Assembly: GCA_037147395.1 (NCBI GenBank)
Contig: JBAWVG010000021.1
Coordinates: forward strand, 1 to 25,124
DNA length: 25,124 bases
Source of the DNA: VFJL01 sp037147395
Lineage (GTDB): Bacteria; Pseudomonadota; Gammaproteobacteria; Burkholderiales; Nitrosomonadaceae
Reading direction: 5' to 3'
A program made the translations under genes and the position numbers. A model generated the notes under the pieces. That model saw nothing but the letters and a program-made list of their open reading frames with translations. It did no database searches and was not told the DNA's origin. Shown one piece after another: positions 7,711 to 16,242 of this stretch (within the stretch, counting starts at the first letter, position 1; each line of letters opens with the position of its first letter).

Positions 7711-8580
7711 TTACTCTGAGCGGGCCTGATCCAGCTGCAAGCACACATCCTTTACTGCCTGCAATATGCGCGGCGTCTGGCGGTGAAGCAAATCAGGGTG
7801 AATAAAAAACAAATGTTTATTCCGTACCGCTTGCATCTGTGGAAACCGTTCCCAGAACGCCCCCATTCCATTTTCAGGTAATACCCCACTAATAATCACC
7901 TGAGGATTAGCTTGCAACAAGCTTTCAGCCGAAATCACGGGCGCTAAGATTGACGCAGCAGCAAATATATTGACCCCTCCACAGCGGTTAATGATGTCGC
8001 TGATAATATGGTTGCCATTTACTGTCATTAACGGTTGATTCCAAATAAGCAGAAACACGCTGACACGCTGCCGACCGACATAGCTCTGCTTGATCAGTTG
8101 AAGCTCTGTCTCAAAAGAGAGCGCCGCGGACTCCGCTTGGACTGGCGTTGCAGCCAACTGCCCAATCAATCGTAGCAGTCTCGGAATGTCCTCTAGTCTA
8201 GCCGCCTCGGTGACAAAAACGGGTAAGCCAAGCTTTTCTAGTCTGTCAATATCCGCACCGTTACCACTACCCCATGCAATCACCAGATCAGGTTTAAGCA
8301 TGACCAGTCTCTCCAGATCGAGTCCAGACACCCCCCCAATTTCCGGGATGGCTCTTGTAGATACCGGGTAATCACTCCGACTACTCACTCCCACGAGCTT
8401 ATCGCCAGCGCCGGCAGCGTATACCAACTCCGTAATGCTCGGAGAGAGCGAGATGATGCGCCTTGCGGGGCGCTCCAAATGAGTGTGGTGCCCGCGGTCA
8501 TCAGTCAAGCTCAGTGGTACGCTGGCTGAGATGGCTATACCGATAGACGCATACAAAAATAACGGCGAAAAAGATAGCAA
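7711..8580 (-). CDS. BtuF-like periplasmic cobalamin/siderophore-binding protein
   Basis: This is a class III periplasmic binding protein of the BtuF/FepB type, which would deliver vitamin B12, cobinamide or an iron chelate to an ABC importer. Visible family marks are RPARRIISLSPSITELVYAAGAGDKLVGVSS split over the first lobe, GGVSGLDLERLVMLKPDLVIAW, and the second lobe with NRCGGVNIFA. No permease or ATPase gene lies next to it, so the transporter must be elsewhere. The start is unclear. TTG at 8580 is the first ordinary start codon in frame, but it gives a signal peptide with no basic n-region. Seven codons upstream an in-frame ATC followed by Arg-His would give a much better one (RHAFLALLSFSPLFL). 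It follows the DAHP synthase gene by 105 bases on the same strand. The ligand is inferred from family resemblance only. Confidence 0.72.
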   Translation of the reverse strand: MLSFSPLFLYASIGIAISASVPLSLTDDRGHHTHLERPARRIISLSPSITELVYAAGAGDKLVGVSSRSDYPVSTRAIPEIGGVSGLDLERLVMLKPDLVIAWGSGNGADIDRLEKLGLPVFVTEAARLEDIPRLLRLIGQLAATPVQAESAALSFETELQLIKQSYVGRQRVSVFLLIWNQPLMTVNGNHIISDIINRCGGVNIFAAASILAPVISAESLLQANPQVIISGVLPENGMGAFWERFPQMQAVRNKHLFFIHPDLLHRQTPRILQAVKDVCLQLDQARSE

Positions 8581-8685
8581 CGCCAGAAAGGCGTGTCTGA
8601 TACTGAGGACTTTTCCTACAAGCGAAAAACCTCCACGTGAGGATCTTAAAATAAACTGCGCTGCGGAGGAAATGTCAAATGTCCT

Positions 8686-9804
8686 CTAGTCCTGACAATA
8701 ACGCCCAGCAAGCGCCGCGCGCTGCAAATAAGCCTCACGAGCGATGCGAACGTCTTCCAGAAACTGGGGCAATTCTCTGATTAGTAAAGCCTGCGGCCCA
8801 TCTACCAACGCCTTGCTTGGCACCGGATGAAAGTCCACCAGCACCATATTAGCACCGGCGATAATGCCCTGGGCAGTGACATGCATGATGTCAAGTATTC
8901 CGTCTGGGGAACAAGTACGAGCCCCAACCGAGTGCGACGGGTCAATGCATACCGGCATACGAGTCAAGCGCTTGACTACCGGGACATGAGCGAAATCCAC
9001 AAAGTTACGATGAGGGTCTGCCATGTTGGTCTTCATTCCTCGTAGACCAAAAACCACCTTGCGGTTGCCTTCAGAGGCCAGGTATTCAGCCGCGTTAAGG
9101 GATTCATCTAGGGTGATGCCAAAACCCCGCTTGATCAGCACCGGAAAGTTTTGCTGACGACCAACGATTTTAAGTAGTTCGAAATTCTGCGTGTTGCGAG
9201 TACCAATTTGCAGCATCACACCGGTTGGGCTACCGGTCTGATTAAGTGCCTCACGAATTTCATCGACATGCGATTCGTGAGTGATCTCCATGGAGATCAC
9301 CTTGATGTCATACTTTCCAGCCAGATCGAATACGTAAGACAGACAGTCCTTGCCGTGCCCTTGAAATGCATAAGGGCTGGTGCGAGGTTTATAGGCCCCC
9401 ATCCGGGCACAGACCTGGCCATGGTCGCGCAATGCTCTTAGCATCATCTCGACATGCTCGGGCGTATCTACCGCACATAATCCAGCAAATACGTTCAGAG
9501 TGTCCTGTCCGAAACGTACGCCGTTATAATCAAAATGTGTAGGCCGATCATCGTCCTTATGGCGGCCCAGAACACGGTACTCCTCCGAAACGCGAACCAC
9601 TCTCTCTACACACGGCAATCCTTGCATATCCTCAAGCGACAGCGCCATGGTGTTGCCAATTAAGTATATCTCGGTCAGGGTCTGCTCAGTTCCAACCTCT
9701 GTATGTATACGGGTAGTAATGCCCGGCATGCCAGATAAGTGTCCCAGTAACTGCTGGTACTTGATGTTATCGGGATGGGTGTCTGGGGTCAGAATCAATA
9801 TCAT
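8686..9804 (-). CDS. DAHP synthase, class I-beta type, with divergent active-site motifs
   Basis: The family condenses phosphoenolpyruvate with erythrose 4-phosphate in the first step of the shikimate pathway. The 372-residue protein has an N-terminal ferredoxin-like regulatory domain (about residues 1-75) and then the TIM barrel. Conserved parts are MGAYKPRTSPYAFQG (135-149), QIGTRNTQNFELLK (199-212), Lys225 in PVLIKRG and DPSH with His291. Several motifs depart from the usual form. GPC is GLC (Cys110 kept), ERGIRT is LRGMKT (Arg255 kept), and the metal-ligand Glu of VEVHP is Asp324 in VDFHP; Asp335 is kept. The enzyme is therefore probably metal-binding, but a changed substrate or regulation is possible. 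It may be cotranscribed with the downstream binding-protein gene. Confidence 0.82.
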   Translation of the reverse strand: MILILTPDTHPDNIKYQQLLGHLSGMPGITTRIHTEVGTEQTLTEIYLIGNTMALSLEDMQGLPCVERVVRVSEEYRVLGRHKDDDRPTHFDYNGVRFGQDTLNVFAGLCAVDTPEHVEMMLRALRDHGQVCARMGAYKPRTSPYAFQGHGKDCLSYVFDLAGKYDIKVISMEITHESHVDEIREALNQTGSPTGVMLQIGTRNTQNFELLKIVGRQQNFPVLIKRGFGITLDESLNAAEYLASEGNRKVVFGLRGMKTNMADPHRNFVDFAHVPVVKRLTRMPVCIDPSHSVGARTCSPDGILDIMHVTAQGIIAGANMVLVDFHPVPSKALVDGPQALLIRELPQFLEDVRIAREAYLQRAALAGRYCQD

Positions 9805-10054
9805 AGAAAGTTACCAAGTCGGGGGGGGTAAATCTACGCCGCAAATCAGCTTGGATTCTAACTGAAAAGGCCACTACCCACCACGACATTGACTCTGGCT
9901 TTTATCATGTTGTGCGGGCTATACTTCTGATTGGAAAGATCATTGGGGCGCGAGACAGTGACATGGTACCTCTCGACTAACCGCCATCGCTCGCGTTGAT
10001 TCGAGCATCACTTACTGTCTTATCTAAATCAAGTAAATGCCGGTGCCGAACTAG
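9805..10054 (+). promoter_or_regulatory. Divergent spacer between the DAHP synthase gene and miaA; possible structured miaA leader
   Basis: The 250-base spacer must hold both promoters. A TATACT box lies at 9920-9925, but no good -35 element stands at the right distance; a TTGACT at 9889-9894 is 25 bases away. Nested inverted repeats occur closer to miaA: an outer pair AGACAGT (9953-9959) and ACTGTCT (10014-10020), and an inner pair GCTCG (9989-9993) and CGAGC (10002-10006). They could form a leader structure. A run of eight G lies at 9821-9828. I see no open frame of note. Confidence 0.25.
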
Positions 10055-11053
10055 ATGCCCAGAGCTGACACAAACCACCCTCACGCGATCTTCCTCATGG
10101 GGCCGACTGCCAGCGGCAAGAGCGGTGTTGCCCTAGAGGTCGCTCGCCATCTGCCGGTGGAAATCGTTAGCGTGGATTCGGCTCAGGTATACCGTCATAT
10201 GGATATTGGTACTGCTAAACCGAGTACCGAAACCCTGGCCGCCGTACCTCACCACCTGATCGACTTGATCGAGCCATATGAACGTTACTCCGCAGGGCAA
10301 TTTCGAGATGATGCGCTGCTCGCGATGCGCGAGATCACCGAGCGCGGCAATATCCCGTTGCTGGTTGGTGGGACCATGCTCTATTTCAGAGCGCTGATGT
10401 ATGGACTATCTGAACTTCCCGCTGCCGATAATAAACTTCGCATGACTATCAGCAGCATGGCTGAAGATCTCGGCTGGCCCGCAATGCACCTCCAGCTCCA
10501 GCAGATTGACCCTGTCAGCGCCACAAGGATTAAGTCAACTGATAGTCAGCGTATTCAGCGCGCGTTGGAGGTCTGCTACCTCGCAGACAAACCAATGTCT
10601 GAGATTCTAACAAAGCCCAGATCTGTCGACCTGCCCTATCAGATCATACATATCGCCCTAATTCCAAGTGAGCGTGAGATGCTGCACCAACGAATTTCAC
10701 ATCGCTTTGACGAAATGCTCAGTCTGGGGCTGATTGACGAAGTACGTTCCCTCCTTGATAAATTTAAACTTGATGCCGACACCCCTGCGATGCGATGTGT
10801 CGGTTACCGCCAGGTGCGGATGTACCTGAATAACGAAGTCAGCAGGGGCGAAATGCGGTCAATGGGAATAGCCGCCACCCGCCAACTGGCTAAGCGCCAG
10901 CTCACCTGGCTTCGTCCGATGCAAGGACTGCGGGAGTTTGACTGCCTGTCTCAGGATCTTGCACAACAGGTATCGATATATCTCCAGGCAATCATTTCGG
11001 ATGGGGTGGCGAACTCTAGGTCGCGACAACTTCCAGATCCATATCTTAATTAA
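10055..11053 (+). CDS. miaA: tRNA dimethylallyltransferase MiaA
   Basis: MiaA transfers the dimethylallyl group from DMAPP to A37 of tRNAs reading UNN codons. The substrate comes from the MEP pathway, whose last enzyme, IspH, is encoded nearby. The 332-residue protein has the P-loop GPTASGKS (residues 16-23), VSVDSAQVYRHMDIGTAKP, the VPHHLIDLIEP segment, LVGGTMLYFRAL and, near the end, AATRQLAKRQLTWLR. Length is normal with a slightly extended C-terminus. No strong ribosome binding site precedes the ATG. hfq, a common downstream partner, is not present; a small lipoprotein gene follows instead. Confidence 0.96.
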   Translation: MPRADTNHPHAIFLMGPTASGKSGVALEVARHLPVEIVSVDSAQVYRHMDIGTAKPSTETLAAVPHHLIDLIEPYERYSAGQFRDDALLAMREITERGNIPLLVGGTMLYFRALMYGLSELPAADNKLRMTISSMAEDLGWPAMHLQLQQIDPVSATRIKSTDSQRIQRALEVCYLADKPMSEILTKPRSVDLPYQIIHIALIPSEREMLHQRISHRFDEMLSLGLIDEVRSLLDKFKLDADTPAMRCVGYRQVRMYLNNEVSRGEMRSMGIAATRQLAKRQLTWLRPMQGLREFDCLSQDLAQQVSIYLQAIISDGVANSRSRQLPDPYLN

Positions 11054-11104
11054 TTGTTACTGGTTTTCAATCTAATCGGACTCAATCTCATGAAAAGGGG
11101 CATC

Positions 11105-11440
11105 ATGAAAAATCACCACAAGTCACTTACGCTGATCATGGTCCTGACCAGCGTCCTATTCGTCAGCTCATGCCAGAAGTTTGGTGAGGGTGTGCATGAG
11201 ACCTGGGTTGAGCCGCCGAAAAAAGCACTAGTGGATGACGGCACCCTAACAACCACAGTGAAGTCCTCGTTGCTAACCGACCCGGAACTTAGCGGTCTGG
11301 ACTTGCAAGTCGAAGCTCACGCTGGTGAGATCATACTGAGTGGATTAGTTAAAACTCAGAGCCAGATCGATCGGGCCAACACTCTCACCTGGCTGGTAGA
11401 GGGCGTTAAGAAGGTAGATAACAGAATGAGCATGAAATGA
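11105..11440 (+). CDS. Small BON-domain lipoprotein
   Basis: The product starts with a lipoprotein signal peptide (MKNHHKSLTLIMVLTSVLFV) and a lipobox ending SSC, so it should be lipidated and sorted to an envelope membrane. The mature part is essentially one BON domain (EIILSGLVKTQSQIDRA, then VEGVKKVDNRM), the fold found in OsmY and DolP/YraP and associated with phospholipid or envelope binding. The ATG at 11105 is chosen because AAGGGG lies four bases upstream and the signal peptide then begins with a basic n-region. An ATG at 11090 and a TTG at 11054 are in frame upstream. The 111-residue size fits a single-BON protein. The exact role is unknown. Confidence 0.8.
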   Translation: MKNHHKSLTLIMVLTSVLFVSSCQKFGEGVHETWVEPPKKALVDDGTLTTTVKSSLLTDPELSGLDLQVEAHAGEIILSGLVKTQSQIDRANTLTWLVEGVKKVDNRMSMK

Positions 11441-11466
11441 TTGTTGTCGATGCCGCTACTCGCATA

Positions 11467-11480
11467 CGAAACTCGTTCCG
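11467..11480 (+). promoter_or_regulatory. Imperfect palindrome upstream of fadE, possible fatty-acid regulator operator
   Basis: The site CGAAACTCGTTCCG lies 73 bases before the fadE start and is an imperfect inverted repeat (GAAAC, two bases, GTTCC). It resembles the published motif type of the TetR-family fatty-acid repressor PsrA (GAAAC, short spacer, GTTTC) with one mismatch. A TAATAT box at 11505-11510 could be the -10 element of the operon promoter, without a convincing -35. No regulator gene is in the window. The call rests on motif resemblance alone. Confidence 0.25.
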
Positions 11481-11552
11481 CAGTTCCCAGATGCAAGTTT
11501 AGGTTAATATGCCTTAGTTACCCCCACCTCCGCAGGAGAACTCATCTCGACC

Positions 11553-13856
11553 ATGACTCTTTTCCCCCTGCTCCTGTTGCTGTCCGCCATCATCGGCACA
11601 GTTCTGTTTATTCCGCCGCTACGGCGAGCGCTCATTTCGAACCATGTGCTCAAAATTTTCCGCAATATCCTGCCCCAGGTTTCGCAGACCGAGCAGGAGG
11701 CTCTGGATGCGGGTACCGTTTGGTGGGATGGGGATCTATTCAGCGGCAAGCCCGACTGGAATAAGCTCCTATCCTACCCCAAGCCCCAACTAACGGCTGA
11801 GGAGACGGCCTTTCTCGCCGGCCCGGTAGAGCAATTATGCGAAATGTTGGACGAGTGGAAGATCACTCGCGAGCTTCATGATTTGCCGCCTGAGGTCTGG
11901 CAATTCATCAAGCAAAACGGATTTTTTGGCATGATTATCCCGAGGCAATACGGCGGGCACGGATTTTCTGCACTGGCCCATTCGGAAGTGGTGATGAAGA
12001 TCGGTTCTCGCAGCGGCACAGCGGCAGTAACAGTGATGGTGCCTAACTCGCTCGGCCCAGCGGAACTTCTGCTGCATTACGGCACCGAAGAACAGAAAAA
12101 CCATTACCTGCCACGCTTAGCAAAAGGGCTGGAAGTTCCCTGCTTCGCACTTACCGGCCCAAGTGCCGGGTCGGATGCAGGCTCAATCCCCGACTCCGGC
12201 ACTGTCTGTCTGGGTGAATTCAATGGCTGTCAGGATGTCTTGGGAATGCGCGTCACCTGGGAAAAGCGCTACATCACATTGGGCCCGGTGGCGACACTGC
12301 TAGGTCTAGCATTCAAGCTCTACGATCCCGATGGGCTGCTAGGTACCCGAAAAGATCTCGGTATTACACTCGCACTGATTCCCACCAATACCCCAGGTAT
12401 CACTATCGGCCGCCGCCATTTTCCCCTAGATGCAGCCTTTCAAAATGGTCCTAACTCTGGTCAGGATGTATTCATTCCGATGGAGTGGGTAATCGGCGGA
12501 CTCGATGGAGTGGGTCTTGGTTGGCGCATGCTGATGAACTGCCTCGCTGCTGGACGCTCGATTTCATTGCCCGCCACGGCTACTGGCGCTGCCAAGCTAG
12601 CGGCCCGCACCAGTGGTGCGTATGGCCGAGTCAGGACCCAGTTCGGTATGCCCATCGGTCGTTTCGAGGGGGTGGAGGAGGCCCTCGCTCGCATCGGTGG
12701 AAATACATATATGATGGATGCAGCTCGAGTGATGACGGCGGGCGCAGTCGATCTAGGGGAAAAGCCCTCGGTCATCTCTGCCATCGTCAAGTACCATCTC
12801 ACTGAGCGCAGCCGGCAGACCATTAATGATGCGATGGATGTACACGGTGGTAAGGGCATCTGCATGGGCCCCAGTAATTATCTTGCACGCACCTACCAAC
12901 AGACTCCGGTCGGCATCACGGTGGAGGGTGCAAACATTCTTACTCGCAGTATGATGATATTCGGGCAGGGAGCGATCCGCTGCCACCCCTATGTGCTTAA
13001 GGAAATTCACGCAGCCAATGACAGCGATGCCGAACGCGCTTCTCTGGACTTTGACCGAACTCTGATGGGCCACCTCTCCTTCAGTGCTGGCAATGGCTTA
13101 AGATCGCTATTTCACGGACTAACCGGCTCCTCTCTGGCAGATGCGCCCCTTAATATCGCTCCCGAGGTACGACATTACTACCAGCAACTGAGCCGATTGT
13201 CAGCCTCCTTTGCGCTGGCCGCAGATATCTCCATGCTCGCTCTGGGTGGGACACTCAAACGCAAGGAGAAGCTCTCCGCCCGGTTGGGTGACATTCTAAG
13301 CCTGCTATACCTTTGCTCGGCGACGTTAAAGCGCTTCGAAGATGATGCCCGTCCAACTTCCGATTTGCCGTTGCTAAATTGGTCGATACAGGATGCGCTT
13401 TATCATCTGCAGCAAGCATTCGATGGCTTACTAAATAATTTTCCTAACCGGCTTGCGGCATGGGTGCTACGGTTACTGATATTTCCACTGGGCAAAACAT
13501 ACTCCCCTCCTGGGGATGATCTAGGTCACGCGGTGGCGATGCTGATGCTGGAACCGGGTGATGCACGTGACCGCTTGACCGCAGGAATCTATATACCAAG
13601 CTCCTTAGATGAGCCCATAGGGGTTTTGGAAAAGGCCCTTCAGTGCGCGACACTATGCGAGATCACAGAGACCAAAGTTCGTACCGCAGTCAAATCTGGC
13701 CTTATTTCTACGCAAGGTGATGAGAAGACTGCTGAAGCACTGGAACGGGGCATTATTACTGCCGCTGAAGCGGAATCATTAAAAGAAATGAAGTCACTGC
13801 GCCGACATGTCATCATGGTTGATGACTTTCCATCTGACTTTGGTCCGCAAAAATAA
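11553..13856 (+). CDS. fadE: FadE-type acyl-CoA dehydrogenase (large, membrane-anchored form)
   Basis: This flavoenzyme introduces the first double bond into acyl-CoA in beta-oxidation. The 767-residue protein belongs to the large FadE family with the extra C-terminal DUF1974 domain; E. coli FadE has 814 residues. A hydrophobic N-terminal segment (about residues 2-22) should anchor it to the membrane. Family marks include IIPRQYGGHGFSALAHSE, the LTGPSAGSDAGSIPD loop and VHGGKGICMGP. The probable catalytic Glu458 lies in TVEGANILTRSMMIFGQGAI, and the C-terminal region has GGTLKRKEKLSARLGDILS. An AGGAGA stands about 13 bases before the ATG, slightly far. It is the first gene of the fad operon, and fadD follows by 66 bases. 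Confidence 0.94.
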   Translation: MTLFPLLLLLSAIIGTVLFIPPLRRALISNHVLKIFRNILPQVSQTEQEALDAGTVWWDGDLFSGKPDWNKLLSYPKPQLTAEETAFLAGPVEQLCEMLDEWKITRELHDLPPEVWQFIKQNGFFGMIIPRQYGGHGFSALAHSEVVMKIGSRSGTAAVTVMVPNSLGPAELLLHYGTEEQKNHYLPRLAKGLEVPCFALTGPSAGSDAGSIPDSGTVCLGEFNGCQDVLGMRVTWEKRYITLGPVATLLGLAFKLYDPDGLLGTRKDLGITLALIPTNTPGITIGRRHFPLDAAFQNGPNSGQDVFIPMEWVIGGLDGVGLGWRMLMNCLAAGRSISLPATATGAAKLAARTSGAYGRVRTQFGMPIGRFEGVEEALARIGGNTYMMDAARVMTAGAVDLGEKPSVISAIVKYHLTERSRQTINDAMDVHGGKGICMGPSNYLARTYQQTPVGITVEGANILTRSMMIFGQGAIRCHPYVLKEIHAANDSDAERASLDFDRTLMGHLSFSAGNGLRSLFHGLTGSSLADAPLNIAPEVRHYYQQLSRLSASFALAADISMLALGGTLKRKEKLSARLGDILSLLYLCSATLKRFEDDARPTSDLPLLNWSIQDALYHLQQAFDGLLNNFPNRLAAWVLRLLIFPLGKTYSPPGDDLGHAVAMLMLEPGDARDRLTAGIYIPSSLDEPIGVLEKALQCATLCEITETKVRTAVKSGLISTQGDEKTAEALERGIITAAEAESLKEMKSLRRHVIMVDDFPSDFGPQK

Positions 13857-13922
13857 AATGTTGGCACATAAAGAATTATTAATTATGGGCTTCTAGATTT
13901 CTAGGGGGCCCTAAGGGCAGTT

Positions 13923-15749
13923 ATGCCGCAACAAGATTCAGTGGATATCATCACAGTGGAGGCCGCTGGAACGCTGGCCGGCCTATTCAATGAGCGCGTC
14001 CATCGCTCACCGAACGGAGTGGCTTACCGGGACTACGATCCATCGAATGGCAAGTGGCGCGACCACACTTGGATGCAAATGTCCCGGGAGGTTTCCCGCT
14101 GGCAGTTGGCCCTCAGCGGTGAGGGCTTAGTCGCAGGAGACCGCATCGCCGTGATGGCAAGAAATTGTCCTGAATGGGTGATGCTGGACCAAGCGGCGCT
14201 TGGCCTAGGTTTAGTGGTAGTACCTCTCTATGCAGCCGACCGCGCTGAGAACGCGTCCTATGTCCTGCGCGATGCCGGCGCTAAGATGCTGCTAGTAGAA
14301 GATATTCCACAGTGGCAGACATTCTCCGAAATACGCGACCAACTCAGCGGCTTGTTACGGGTAGTAACGATCAGTCCGTTTGCTGAGAATGCCCATCAGG
14401 CAGATCATGACTTAGTTCGAGCGCTGCCTGATTGGTTGCCTCCATCAAGCCAAGCTTGCGAAGTGGTCCATCTCTGCGCACCGAATGACCTTGCCACCAT
14501 CATCTACACTTCAGGCACTTCAGGCCGCCCCAAGGGCGTGATGCTGAGTCATTACAATATACTCAGCAATGCGCACAGCTGTTTGCAAGTTGTACGAGTT
14601 GAGCAATCTGATCTGTTGCTGTCTTTCCTGCCGCTGTCTCATACTTTTGAGCGTACTGCCGGCTACTATCTGCCGATGATGGCCGGAGCTACAGTCGCTC
14701 ATGCCCGTTCAATCGAGCAATTACAAGAGGATCTGCTTGTCATTCGGCCCACCCTGCTGATTTCGGTTCCACGCATCTATGAGCGGGTTCATAACGGCGT
14801 CCGTACTAAACTTGAAGGGGGGCCACCTCTCGGCCGATATATATTCGACCTAGCGATCGAGGTTGGTTACAGTCGCTTTGAACGCCAGCAAGGGCGAGCC
14901 CCTTGGCAAGCTTCGCACTTACTTTGGCCGCTACTGAATAAACTTGTTGCTCGCAAGGTGATGGATAAACTAGGTGGGCGCTTACGGATGGCAATGAGCG
15001 GTGGCGCCGCCTTGCCAACAGCGGTCTCGCGTATGTTCATCGGGCTCGGTCTGCCTATTCTGCAAGGATATGGAATGACTGAGAGTAGCCCCGTTGTATG
15101 CACCAATACCTTCGAAAATAATTTGCCCTCCGGTGTCGGCCCACCCATTCCTGGTGTAACCGTAAAACTGGGTGAACATAATGCCCTGCTAATCCATGGC
15201 CCCAATGTGATGATGGGCTACTGGCATAACCCTGAGGCCACAAAAGCAGTGCTGACGGATGATGGGTGGCTTAACTCCGGTGATATAGCTCGCATTGATG
15301 AAGAAGGCCGGGTGACCATTACCGGCCGTTTAAAAGAAATCATTGTCATGTCCAATGGAGAAAAAATTCCTCCAGCAGATATGGAAGCAGCGATTTTACG
15401 TGATCCCCTTTTTGATCAGGTCATGCTAATTGGGGAGGGGCGTTCGTATTTGAGTGCTTTGGTGGTATTAAACCCCCGCAACTGGGAGCTACTTGCTTTA
15501 CAGTATCATCTTGAATCTGACCTAGTAGTACCTATGCTGCAGGACTTGCGAGCCAAGGAGGTCGTGCTGGATAAGATCGCTCATCAGATCCGCGAGTTCC
15601 CGGGTTATGCGAAGGTCCGCCGTGTTATTTTGCTTGCCTCACCGTGGACGGTTGAGAATGACATGCTCACGCCGACCCTCAAACTACGACGGGGGAAAGT
15701 GCTAGAGCACTATAAGAACCAGATTGAAGGGCTCTATGCGGGCCATTAG
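13923..15749 (+). CDS. Long-chain acyl-CoA synthetase (AMP-forming)
   Basis: The enzyme activates free fatty acids to acyl-CoA with ATP, feeding the dehydrogenase encoded just upstream. The 608-residue protein shows the adenylate-forming signature TSGTSGRPKG (residues 196-205), LSFLPLSHTFERTAGYY typical of long-chain synthetases, the GYGMTESSPVV motif, and the hinge region GWLNSGDIARIDEEG and TGRLKEIIVMSNGEKI. Its overall pattern is like the FAA1-type bacterial long-chain ligases rather than E. coli FadD, so no symbol is given. AAGGG five bases before the ATG is a good ribosome binding site. The chain-length preference cannot be read from sequence. Confidence 0.92.
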   Translation: MPQQDSVDIITVEAAGTLAGLFNERVHRSPNGVAYRDYDPSNGKWRDHTWMQMSREVSRWQLALSGEGLVAGDRIAVMARNCPEWVMLDQAALGLGLVVVPLYAADRAENASYVLRDAGAKMLLVEDIPQWQTFSEIRDQLSGLLRVVTISPFAENAHQADHDLVRALPDWLPPSSQACEVVHLCAPNDLATIIYTSGTSGRPKGVMLSHYNILSNAHSCLQVVRVEQSDLLLSFLPLSHTFERTAGYYLPMMAGATVAHARSIEQLQEDLLVIRPTLLISVPRIYERVHNGVRTKLEGGPPLGRYIFDLAIEVGYSRFERQQGRAPWQASHLLWPLLNKLVARKVMDKLGGRLRMAMSGGAALPTAVSRMFIGLGLPILQGYGMTESSPVVCTNTFENNLPSGVGPPIPGVTVKLGEHNALLIHGPNVMMGYWHNPEATKAVLTDDGWLNSGDIARIDEEGRVTITGRLKEIIVMSNGEKIPPADMEAAILRDPLFDQVMLIGEGRSYLSALVVLNPRNWELLALQYHLESDLVVPMLQDLRAKEVVLDKIAHQIREFPGYAKVRRVILLASPWTVENDMLTPTLKLRRGKVLEHYKNQIEGLYAGH

Positions 15750-15796
15750 TCCCCCCGCGAGAATGGCGATTTACTAATCATTAGGATCCGACAAAC

Positions 15797-16213
15797 GTGA
15801 AAGACAACTCTGAAATCCACACATCTCTGCCGACCGGGCGAGATCCCATCCTTCGCATCGTTCCAATGCCGACAGACACTAACTACGCCGGCGATGTTTT
15901 CGGAGGGTGGATCATGGCGCAAGTAGACATTGCGGGCAGTCTGCCAGCGATACGCCGCGCGCGTGGACGGGTAGCAACGGTCGCGGTCAACTCTTTTGTG
16001 TTCAAGCACCCGGTCTTTGTCGGTGATCTGGTGAGTTTCTATGCGGAAGTTATCAAGGTCGGGCGTACATCAATCACAGTCGATGTAGAGGTTTATGCCC
16101 AACGGGGCCCACGCGAGGGTGGAGCAGAAGTATGCAGCAAGGTGACGGAGGCCGTTTTAACTTATGTAGCCGTGGACGAGCAGCGCAAACCACGAGTCGT
16201 TCCACAAGAGTGA
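15797..16213 (+). CDS. Acyl-CoA thioesterase (YciA/BFIT hotdog family)
   Basis: The protein hydrolyses acyl-CoA to free acid and CoA, and in this operon could relieve build-up of acyl-CoA intermediates. The 138 residues form one hotdog domain. It shows MPTDTNYAGDVFGGWIMAQVD with the Asn and Asp positions of this thioesterase family, VAVNSFVFKHPVFVGDLVSF, and a basic Arg/Lys-containing tail. Translation starts at GTG (15797), with AGGA about ten bases upstream. It lies 47 bases after the acyl-CoA synthetase gene and 29 bases before the fadB-type gene, clearly within the same transcript. The physiological substrate is not deducible. Confidence 0.88.
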   Translation: MKDNSEIHTSLPTGRDPILRIVPMPTDTNYAGDVFGGWIMAQVDIAGSLPAIRRARGRVATVAVNSFVFKHPVFVGDLVSFYAEVIKVGRTSITVDVEVYAQRGPREGGAEVCSKVTEAVLTYVAVDEQRKPRVVPQE

Positions 16214-16242
16214 ATTGAAGGCCTAATAAAACGGGAGATCAA

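Noticed and set aside
12461..12865. Long open frame on the minus strand opposite the acyl-CoA dehydrogenase gene
   Set aside because: It is antisense to a strongly conserved gene, has no recognisable domain, and its composition follows the codon pattern of the sense strand.
13895..13912. AGGGGGCCCT palindrome before the acyl-CoA synthetase gene as a terminator
   Set aside because: The arms are only about five bases, no T-run follows, and the neighbouring AAGGG serves as a ribosome binding site.
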